64,000 nucleotides of DNA from Thiohalobacter thiocyanaticus (GTDB lineage: Bacteria; Pseudomonadota; Gammaproteobacteria; Thiohalobacterales; Thiohalobacteraceae): contig NZ_AP018052.1 of assembly GCF_002356355.1 (NCBI RefSeq), positions 620,001 through 684,000 on the forward strand. Reading direction: 5' to 3'. Positions within the stretch are counted from its first letter, which is position 1, and each line of letters opens with the position of its first letter. Below the pieces are notes generated by a model that saw nothing but the letters and a program-made list of their open reading frames with translations, did not search any database and had not been told where the DNA came from. The position numbers were made by a program, and so were the translations under genes. Positions 45,451 through 51,883 of this stretch are shown piece after piece.

Positions 45451-47226
45451 TTAATCCTTCCGTTTGAAGATGCTGGTGAGGTTGTCCACCGCCTCGCCGA
45501 TCTTGGCGCCTACCGCTGTCCCGATGCCCGGCCCCAGGATCAGTGTGCCGGCGCCCGCGCCGGCCATGCTCGATTTGGTCGGGCGGAAGGTCGGCTCATC
45601 GGTTGTGCCGGCCACCACCAGCGGAACGCTCAGTACCTTGCCGGTCTTTTCCAGTCCCACACTGATTTCGCCCTTCAACTCCCGGGCGGGATTGATCGCA
45701 ATGTCGCCCGATGCGGCCAGGGCCGAGGAGGTGATTTCCAGATCCTCCAGCCGGTAATGCTGCCGGCTGGCGGTCAGCCTGCCGCTGAGGCGGTCAAACG
45801 GCGTTTGCTGTTCTCTTGCCGGCGGGGCGTCCTTGAGCTTGATGAGCTGGGCCGCGCGTTCCAGGTCCGTTTCGTATACCACGCCCTGGCTGATAGTGAA
45901 ATCGCAGCCCATTTCCATGCCCTCAAGCAGCGTTGATATGGCTTGCGCCTGCACTGTCCCCTGGCATTGTCCGGTCAGTCCCCCGCTGATGATGCGTTGC
46001 TCGAACACTTGCAGCAGGGGCTCGAGCTGGACATCCTCCATCCGGCTGTTGAACCGGGTCTGCCAGCCGTGGCCCCAGTCGAGTTCGCCGCTGACGGATA
46101 GTTCACCTGCGTAGGCCTGTATGTACCCGCTGTGGATCTGCAGCTGGCTGCCGGCGAGTGAGCCTTTGAAGGCTGAATTCCTGAAGTGCAGCGCGGGTCC
46201 GACGGGTAAGGTCAGATTCGCTGCGGTGGCAGTGAAGCGATCCCGGCCTGATTCGGTTTCGCTCTCGAACGTGAGTGCCGCCTCTTGCCCCTGGTTCAGG
46301 TAATCCAGCCTGCAGTCATAAGTGCGCTGTTCATGCATGCGCTCGGCGGCAGGACCCTGCAGCCTTATGGCGCATTCGCCGGCAATGCGCCCCGGCAGTG
46401 AGGGCCGTCCCAGAGCGGTCAACAGCGGCGCCAGTGCCAGACTGTCTGTCCGGGTATCCAGGGACAGCTGCCAGCCGTCTGACCACTGCAGACGGCCGCT
46501 GGCCTGTACCCGGCTGTCGTAACCCTTGAGTGTTATCTGCTCGAAATCGATCTGCTGTTTGTCATAGAGCCCGGTCAGGGTGAACTGATCCAGGGTCACA
46601 GGCAGTTCGAATGGGAACATTCCCTTGTCGCTGTGCAGGGTGAAGCCCCACTGCTCCTGCTCGGGTGAGGCGTGCAGCCGGATTGCGTGGCGGGTGTCCT
46701 GCAGGATGATTGCCGCGGGTTTCAGTCCACTGTCCCAGCGGGCATCCAGACGGAACGGTCCATAAGTCCTTTGCTCCGTTCGCCAGGTCAGATTCCGGAT
46801 GCCGGCGCTGTGGAGTCGGAAGGGCATGGCGGCGGCGCCGTCCCGCGGTTCGAGGCCGGCAAACATCTGCTTGATGCTGTCCACTACCTGCGGGTTCAGT
46901 TCCACATCCTGCAGGGACAGCTGCTGTATCTCCAACTTGCCCTGCAGCAATGGCAGTAATGAGAAACCGGCATGGAGTCTGCCGATCTCGAGCCGTTCCC
47001 GGGGGGGATTGCCGAGTTCTGCGCTGATGCCGTTCAGTTGCACTGATGGTCGCGGCAGGAGGCGCAGAGAGATCTGCTCGATTTCGACGGGCCGGTCGAG
47101 CGCGTTCGACAGCTGATCGCTGAGCGTTGTGCGGATCTCGTCCTGGTTGATGGCGTGCGGGACGACTGCCAGTATCCCCAGCACCGCTATCAGGAGTATT
47201 CCGGTTGTTCGGAGCCAGACGCGCAT
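45451..47226 (-). CDS. AsmA family protein
   Basis: A 591-residue protein with an N-terminal membrane anchor (residues 5-25) and a long periplasmic region with AsmA-type repeats: 'RPVEIEQISLRLLPRPSVQLNGISAELGNPP', 'LLQGKLEIQQLSLQDVELNPQVV' and the C-terminal 'IKLKDAPPAREQQTPFDRLSGRLTASR...LEISSALAASGDIAINPARELKGEISV'-like domain. AsmA proteins are thought to help lipid transport or outer-membrane assembly. The end 'GPGIGTAVGAKIGEAVDNLTSIFKRKD' is typical. It is monocistronic. Confidence 0.88.
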   Translation of the reverse strand: MRVWLRTTGILLIAVLGILAVVPHAINQDEIRTTLSDQLSNALDRPVEIEQISLRLLPRPSVQLNGISAELGNPPRERLEIGRLHAGFSLLPLLQGKLEIQQLSLQDVELNPQVVDSIKQMFAGLEPRDGAAAMPFRLHSAGIRNLTWRTEQRTYGPFRLDARWDSGLKPAAIILQDTRHAIRLHASPEQEQWGFTLHSDKGMFPFELPVTLDQFTLTGLYDKQQIDFEQITLKGYDSRVQASGRLQWSDGWQLSLDTRTDSLALAPLLTALGRPSLPGRIAGECAIRLQGPAAERMHEQRTYDCRLDYLNQGQEAALTFESETESGRDRFTATAANLTLPVGPALHFRNSAFKGSLAGSQLQIHSGYIQAYAGELSVSGELDWGHGWQTRFNSRMEDVQLEPLLQVFEQRIISGGLTGQCQGTVQAQAISTLLEGMEMGCDFTISQGVVYETDLERAAQLIKLKDAPPAREQQTPFDRLSGRLTASRQHYRLEDLEITSSALAASGDIAINPARELKGEISVGLEKTGKVLSVPLVVAGTTDEPTFRPTKSSMAGAGAGTLILGPGIGTAVGAKIGEAVDNLTSIFKRKD

Positions 47227-47448
47227 CGTCAGAGGTCTTCGGTTATACCTTCTGAGGTTAGCGGCAGTTTTTCAGGGATGATGAAGGCCGTTTTATATAG
47301 GTACTAAATGCGGGGTTGCTGGGGCACTTGTTTGTAAAACAATCAGTTGTCAGGGCCTGGTCAAGGAAGGAATCAAGGTTTAGGACGGGGGCCTGGATAT
47401 TTTCCGGGCCCGGGAAAGCCGGGCCGGAATCAGGACGCAATCAACTTT

Positions 47449-48168
47449 TCACTGCTTCGCAATGACTTCCTCGAAGCTGAATCCGGTCAGCACGCGAATC
47501 GTGCGCCACAGGTAGAACAGGATCGCCATCATCATCAGGGTCGACGGGATGGCGATAACGGGATAGCTCAGCAGCGTCATCCGGCCGAGCTCCTCGTTGA
47601 ACGCAGGCGTGCCTGCCGGGCTGGTGACGATCCAGGTGGCCAGCAGGTAGTTCATCACGGCTGAGAACAGGAAGGTGCTGCTCAACAGGTAGGTGGCATT
47701 CTGCAGTCGGCCTTCGAATGCCGCCCGGTTCCCGAGTTCACCGAGCCGGGTCTCGATCTTCTCCACATCGAGCACCCTGGGGTTGTACACCAGTGTCCTG
47801 ATCAGGGGATAGGGGGTGTAGGTGGAGGCGAGGACGGCGATGCCGATCACCGCGGGGACGGCGGCCTCCTTGACGGCCAGCCATTCCGGAGAGAGTTGCA
47901 ACAGACCGATCCCGCCCGTGAGCAGGATGCTCACCAGGCCGAGCAGGGCGATGAAATTGAATTTCCGGTATCTGACCAATTCGAACGCGCCCCAGCCCAG
48001 CGGGAAGGCCAGCGCGATGATCAATGCGGCGCTGGGGCCCAGGTGTTCCGGGCCGCTCAATTGCATCAGGATGACGGACGGAATCAGCAGGCTGACCAGC
48101 AGGTCGACCATGGGCCTGGGTTTGTGTGCCGGTGGCGACTGCAGTTTGGTGGTGGTGTCGTTGCCCAT
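47449..48168 (-). CDS. VC0807 family membrane protein
   Basis: A 239-residue protein with about six hydrophobic helices: 'PMVDLLVSLLIPSVILMQLSGPEHLGPSAALIIALAFPLGWGAFELVRYRKFNFIALLGLVSILLTGGIGLL' and 'TYLLSSTFLFSAVMNYLLATWIV'. It matches the uncharacterised VC0807 family of inner-membrane proteins, sometimes annotated loosely as transporters. The role is unknown. No neighbour suggests a pathway. Confidence 0.78.
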   Translation of the reverse strand: MGNDTTTKLQSPPAHKPRPMVDLLVSLLIPSVILMQLSGPEHLGPSAALIIALAFPLGWGAFELVRYRKFNFIALLGLVSILLTGGIGLLQLSPEWLAVKEAAVPAVIGIAVLASTYTPYPLIRTLVYNPRVLDVEKIETRLGELGNRAAFEGRLQNATYLLSSTFLFSAVMNYLLATWIVTSPAGTPAFNEELGRMTLLSYPVIAIPSTLMMMAILFYLWRTIRVLTGFSFEEVIAKQ

Positions 48169-48413
48169 CAGTTCATGCTGTTCGTGGATTGGTAAGGTTG
48201 TTCCGGCGCACCGCTGGCCGGTTGCGCCGCATACCGGGTATGACCGGGGAAAATCGATAATGTTCTGAGTAAATGCAATAAAAGCGGGGTACGCAGGCGC
48301 ATTTTATGATGATTTGCGTGACAAATATCCAGACAAATTCTGGGTAATGGGGGCGGGCCTGGATTCAGGGAGTGTACCTTGTACGGGCTTTTTTCTTCCA
48401 TTCCCCACCACCT

Positions 48414-48438
48414 TGCATTGGTAACATAAGCGTTACCA
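48414..48438 (+). promoter_or_regulatory. Palindromic operator before the dead toxin-antitoxin pair
   Basis: TGGTAAC (48419-48425), six bases, GTTACCA (48432-48438). It lies just upstream of the toxin start, where an antitoxin of this kind would repress its own operon. Confidence 0.7.
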
Positions 48439-48445
48439 TTAGCCC

Positions 48446-48592
48446 ATGACATGGACGTCAGAAGAGTACCTGGACGAAGCGGGTCGCTTCCCCTTCGGCC
48501 GCTGGTTCAGCAGTCTCTCGGGGCAGGCCGCGGCCAGGCTGGCGCACCAGCGCTGGCGGGAATACAAACACAGGAAATCCGTGAAGAGGTAG
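48446..48592 (+). pseudogene. HI1419-type (RelE-like) toxin gene with internal deletion
   Basis: A 48-residue frame in which the N-terminal end of an HI1419-family toxin (YLDEAGRFPFGRWFSSLSGQAAARLA) is joined directly to its C-terminal end (RWREYKHRK). The usual toxin is about 100 residues; the middle half with the catalytic 'GpGyRvYf' region is missing. The frame is intact, so a deletion rather than decay by point mutation is implied. The toxin should be inactive. Confidence 0.75.
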
Positions 48593-48598
48593 AGGGTG

Positions 48599-48925
48599 AT
48601 GGCATTGACCCGGAAATTTCGGGAGACCGTGCAGGCGCGGGCGCAGCGGGATACGAAGTTCCGGCACGCATTACTTGCCGAGGCGGTCAACGAATTGCTG
48701 GGAGGCGATCTGGCTGCCGGTAAAGCCCTGCTGCGGGACTAGATGAATGCCACGCTGGGCTTCGAGCGGTTGGCGGTGGAAACGGGAAAATCGACCAAGA
48801 GCCTGCAGCGTATGCTGGGCGCATCCGGGAATCCCACGGCTGAGAATCTCAATGCTATCCTGAAGGTGCTTCAGGAATGCGAAGAGGTTCAGTTCAGGAT
48901 CAGGATAGATGGAACTGCTGCCTGA
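48599..48925 (+). pseudogene. HI1420-type antitoxin gene with an in-frame stop
   Basis: Reading from the ATG at 48599 gives 'ALTRKFRETVQARAQRDTKFRHALLAEAVNELLGGDLAAGKALLRD', then TAG (48740-48742), then 'MNATLGFERLAVETGKSTKSLQRMLGASGNPTAENLNAILKVLQ' in the same frame. The family has DYIN at the break, so one base change made the stop. The helix-turn-helix half could still be translated from the ATG at 48743. Confidence 0.85.
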
Positions 48926-49054
48926 TCGCGGTATCAAATTCCTGAAAATCGGGGCCATATAAGTATTGTATTGAATATCAATAATATACGTTCTCATTCT
49001 TGGAGTTGTTCCTGATCCCCGCGGAAAAATTTGTGCTGGAGGATAATTTCTCGC

Positions 49055-49083
49055 TTGACTAGAACGAATGTTCATTCTAATCT
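49055..49083 (+). promoter_or_regulatory. Promoter and TetR-type operator of the regulator gene
   Basis: The imperfect palindrome TAGAACGAATG/TTCATTCTAA (49060-49080) overlaps a -35 box TTGACT (49055-49060). TAATCT 17 bases on (49078-49083) is a weak -10. The half-site AGAACGAA is shared with the stronger operator at 49729, so the regulator probably controls itself. Confidence 0.75.
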
Positions 49084-49089
49084 GAATGC

Positions 49090-49686
49090 ATGGAAACTAC
49101 CGCAGAAACCCAACGCACCCGCGCCACCCCGGCCACCGAACAGGTGCTGGGGGCGGCATTGAATCTCTTCACCGAGCAGGGGTACTTCAATACCTCGATT
49201 CCGGACATCGTCAAGGCCTCTTCGGTCAGCACCGGGTCCATCTATCACCACTTTCGCGACAAGGAAGGCATCGCCCGCAGTCTGTACGCGACCCTGGTCG
49301 AGCGCATGGAGTCGAAATTCAGCGAAATCGAAGCCGCCCACGCCACGGCGCACGATCGCTGCCGGGCGGTGATCGCGCTGCTGTTCGACCTCACCGAGCA
49401 GGAGCCGGCGGTGATGCGGTTCATGCTGTTCTCCCGCCATCGGGAGTTCATTCCGGACCAGAAGCCGGTCTGCTCCTCGCGCCCCTTTGTGCAGATGCGC
49501 GAAATGGTGGCCGTCGGGATGAAGGGCGGCGAAGTGCGGGAGATGACCCCGATCGTGGCCGCCTCGGCCGTGTTCGGCGGGGCGCTGCGCCTGATCCAGT
49601 TACGGCTGGACGGGGTTCTGGACACGCCACTGCCGGAGTATCTCGACGAGATCTGGCAGTGTGCCTGGCGGTCGGTAGCGGTCTGA
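49090..49686 (+). CDS. TetR family transcriptional regulator
   Basis: A 198-residue repressor. The N-terminal HTH is 'TEQVLGAALNLFTEQGYFNTSIPDIVKASSVSTGSIYHHFRDKEGIARSLYATLVERME'; the ligand-binding C-terminal half is family-like but not assignable. It precedes the DsrE-TusA-type operon and shares operator half-sites with it, so it likely represses both. There is no ribosome-binding site before ATG, which lies only about 7 bases after the putative -10, so the message may be leaderless. The ligand is unknown; a persulfide or other sulfur compound would fit the context. Confidence 0.9.
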   Translation: METTAETQRTRATPATEQVLGAALNLFTEQGYFNTSIPDIVKASSVSTGSIYHHFRDKEGIARSLYATLVERMESKFSEIEAAHATAHDRCRAVIALLFDLTEQEPAVMRFMLFSRHREFIPDQKPVCSSRPFVQMREMVAVGMKGGEVREMTPIVAASAVFGGALRLIQLRLDGVLDTPLPEYLDEIWQCAWRSVAV

Positions 49687-49699
49687 ACCTGAGGTTCAG
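49683..49699 (+). terminator. Short hairpin overlapping the regulator stop codon
   Basis: CTGAACC-TGA-GGTTCAG is a perfect 7-bp hairpin starting in the stop codon; CTTTTTC lies 12 bases later. Terminator or attenuator function is uncertain. Confidence 0.45.
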
Positions 49700-49728
49700 G
49701 CGACACCGGCCTTTTTCTGGCCCATAAA

Positions 49729-49750
49729 TTAGAACGAACGTTCGTTCTAA
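49729..49750 (+). promoter_or_regulatory. Perfect TetR-type operator before the sulfur-relay operon
   Basis: TTAGAACGAAC (49729-49739) is followed at once by its exact reverse complement GTTCGTTCTAA (49740-49750). The ribosome-binding site GGAGG starts on the next base, so bound repressor would sit between promoter and start. Confidence 0.92.
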
Positions 49751-49760
49751 GGAGGCAATC

Positions 49761-50177
49761 ATGAAATCACTCGCCATCGTGGTCCGCGAGGACGGCTACG
49801 ACAAACTGCTCACGCCCCTGGCGTTCGCCTATCTGCAGGGGTCGGAGGGCACCCAGGTGGATCTGCTGTTCGTGAACTGGGCGGTCAGGGCGCTGACCGA
49901 GGTGGGCGCGAAGGCCCAGGTGATCCAGGGGGAGCATGCCGATCAGGATGGCTGGGTGCGCCAGCAGGTCGAAAAGGCGGGACTGCCGCCGGATCTCTAT
50001 GACGTGATCCAGGCCCTCAAGGCCACCGATAACGTGAATTTCTATGCCTGCAGCCTGGCGGCCAGCATCTTCGGCGTGAACGAGGACAACCTGATCCCGG
50101 AAGCCGGCGGTATCGTCGGTGCCTCGTGGTTTCTGAATGAAAAAGCCGCCAAGGCCGAACATTGCCAGTATTTTTAA
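49761..50177 (+). CDS. Cytoplasmic DsrE family protein
   Basis: A 138-residue protein of the DsrE/TusD-like fold: 'KSLAIVVREDGYDKLLTPLAFAYLQGSEGTQVDLLFVNWAVRAL' and the cysteine helix 'DNVNFYACSLAASIFGVNEDNLIPEAGGIVGASWFL'. DsrE proteins carry persulfide sulfur and often work with TusA and rhodanese in sulfur oxidisers. It has no signal peptide. GGAGG precedes the ATG. It is the first gene of the operon controlled by the operator at 49729. Confidence 0.87.
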   Translation: MKSLAIVVREDGYDKLLTPLAFAYLQGSEGTQVDLLFVNWAVRALTEVGAKAQVIQGEHADQDGWVRQQVEKAGLPPDLYDVIQALKATDNVNFYACSLAASIFGVNEDNLIPEAGGIVGASWFLNEKAAKAEHCQYF

Positions 50178-50188
50178 GGAGCACGGAG

Positions 50189-50425
50189 ATGAGCGAGATC
50201 AAAGCCGACAGCAAGCTGGATACCAGTGGCAAATGTTGTCCCATGCCGATCGTGGAAACCAACATGGCGATGAAAAAGATCAACAGCGGCGAAGTGCTGG
50301 AGATCGTTGCCACCGATCCCGGCACGCTCACGGACATCCCGGCCTGGTGCAACCGGACGGGACACACGCTACTGGAGTCGGGCGAGAGTGACGGGGTGAT
50401 GCAGTTCTATGTCAGAAAAGGCTGA
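50189..50425 (+). CDS. TusA family sulfurtransferase-like protein
   Basis: A 78-residue protein with the TusA core: 'DTSGKCCPMPIVETNMAMKKINSGEVLEIVATDPGTLTDIPAWCNRTGHTLLESG'. The CPMP cysteine carries sulfur in this family; here it is preceded by a second Cys. It begins 11 bases after the DsrE gene with a CGGAG site. The DsrE-TusA pairing suggests a persulfide relay. ATG 50189 is the family-like start; the frame is open upstream. Confidence 0.92.
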   Translation: MSEIKADSKLDTSGKCCPMPIVETNMAMKKINSGEVLEIVATDPGTLTDIPAWCNRTGHTLLESGESDGVMQFYVRKG

Positions 50426-50618
50426 GGTTGACGAGCTGTGCGGGGGGTGTGTCTATTACCCGCCCAACCTGCCCGCAGCAGCCTATAGCGAAGCGGACTA
50501 CCATGAGTTGCAACAGAAGCGCTGTGCATACGATTACCGGCCAGGCGATCAGAACTGCCGGCTGACACGCAAGACCAGTTGCTCGATTGTGGATCTGCAG
50601 AACAGGCAAAACCGTTAG
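50409..50618 (+). CDS. Small cysteine-rich protein in the sulfur-relay operon
   Basis: A 69-residue protein overlapping the TusA-like gene by 17 bases. Cysteines are at 11 and 14 (LCGGCVYY), then in 'KRCAYDY', 'QNCRL' and 'TSCSIVD', a pattern that could hold a metal or persulfides. I recognise no family. It has no signal peptide or membrane segment. Tight overlap in the operon supports it being real. Confidence 0.65.
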   Translation: MSEKAEVDELCGGCVYYPPNLPAAAYSEADYHELQQKRCAYDYRPGDQNCRLTRKTSCSIVDLQNRQNR

Positions 50619-50635
50619 CCATCACGGAGTGCGTT

Positions 50636-51136
50636 ATGAGAAATTTGTTCAGATATATATTGCTGGTGCTGTCGCTGGTCCTGGCAACCGGTCAGGGCCA
50701 TGCGGGCAGCCGGATAAACGATAGCGCTGCACTGGCCGATCTGAAGGTCGGTCAGGCGGTGTTTCTGATCGATATCGCCGATGCGAAGAAAATGAACTTC
50801 TATCTGGAAGTCATTCAGGGCACTTTCAAGGGGATGCGGGATCAGGGTGTGACGCCTGATTTTGTGATGGTGTATATCGGCCCGAGCGTGCAGTATCTCA
50901 GCACCTCGCCGAGTGCGGATGTTGAAGCCAGGTATGGCGCCGTGCTGATGGAGATGGAAAGCAATGTGGAAAAGCTGGCAGCGCTGGGCGTCAGGCAGGA
51001 AGTCTGTGCCGTGGCAACCGATGCCTTCGGCATTGACAACAAAACCCTGCTGCCTGAGCTCGACCTGGTCGGTGATGGCTTCATTTCACTGATCGGTTAT
51101 CAGGCGCAGGGGTATCACCTGGTGCCCGTCTTCTGA
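50636..51136 (+). CDS. Periplasmic DsrE family protein
   Basis: A 166-residue protein with a signal peptide (1-23, 'LVLSLVLATGQGHA') and a DsrE-fold domain: 'VGQAVFLIDIADAKKMNFYLEVIQGTFKGMRDQGVTPDFVMVYIGPSVQYLS', 'LGVRQEVCAVATDAFGID' (Cys) and 'DGFISLIGYQAQGYHLVPVF'. This resembles exported DsrE/F proteins in sulfur-oxidising bacteria. I use ATG 50636 because it begins the signal peptide. It is 17 bases after the cysteine-rich gene and likely closes the operon. It is the second DsrE protein here, in a different compartment. Confidence 0.85.
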   Translation: MRNLFRYILLVLSLVLATGQGHAGSRINDSAALADLKVGQAVFLIDIADAKKMNFYLEVIQGTFKGMRDQGVTPDFVMVYIGPSVQYLSTSPSADVEARYGAVLMEMESNVEKLAALGVRQEVCAVATDAFGIDNKTLLPELDLVGDGFISLIGYQAQGYHLVPVF

Positions 51137-51244
51137 AGCCAATAAGGCATACCCCTGGTTTTTCGTACTCTGAACTATACTGACGAAGTACTGGCCCATC
51201 AGGGCACGGGAACGTCAATGCCAATCGTAAGGGGAGGGTGTTGG

Positions 51245-51643
51245 ATGGGTATGCTGAAGGAATTCAAGGAGTTCGCGGTCAAGGGTAATGTCGTGGACAT
51301 GGCGGTCGGGATCATCATCGGGGTGGCCTTCGGCAAGATCGTGTCGTCCTTCGTGGCCGACCTGGTGATGCCGTCACTGGGCATGCTGATCGGCGGGGTG
51401 GATTTCAGCAACCTGGCCATAATCCTGAGGGCGGCGGCAGAGGGCAGGGAAGCTGTTACCCTGAACTACGGCGCCTTCATCCAGACGGTGTTCGATTTCA
51501 TCATCGTGGCCTTTGCCATTTTCATCGCGGTGAAGGCGATCAACAGGATGAAACGCAAGGAGGAGGCGGCACCCGCGGCACCGCCGGTCCCCACCAACGA
51601 GGAAAAGCTGCTGACCGAGATCCGCGACCTCCTGAAAAAGTAG
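51245..51643 (+). CDS. mscL: Large-conductance mechanosensitive channel MscL
   Basis: A 132-residue protein, standard length. '[46 protein letters not shown]' forms the amphipathic helix and TM1, and '[30 protein letters not shown]' is TM2, then a charged tail. The channel opens on hypo-osmotic shock. A GGAGG site precedes the ATG at 51245; the frame opens at 51218 but that adds non-family residues. Confidence 0.97.
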   Translation: MGMLKEFKEFAVKGNVVDMAVGIIIGVAFGKIVSSFVADLVMPSLGMLIGGVDFSNLAIILRAAAEGREAVTLNYGAFIQTVFDFIIVAFAIFIAVKAINRMKRKEEAAPAAPPVPTNEEKLLTEIRDLLKK

Positions 51644-51883
51644 GTTAGGATTTACGGGATTTAAGGGGTCCGGACCCTGTTGTGCATATGGCCCGGATGT
51701 CTCTGCATCGACCCCAGTAAAAAACCACTCAGGTTGTCCCGGCTGGTGGAAGCTGCGCCCTGCGGGCGTCCGTGGCTGCAAATGCCTGCCTGATCTTCTA
51801 TTATTGCCGCAACGCTCCGATGCTCCATGTCGACGGGCGTCGACCGGGGCCTTGTTACATCCCTTGATCCGGAACAGCCATCG

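Noticed and set aside
47400-47440. Terminator for the VC0807 gene at CCGGGCCCGG...CCGGGCCGG
   Set aside because: The hairpin is strong but on the minus strand it is not followed by Ts.
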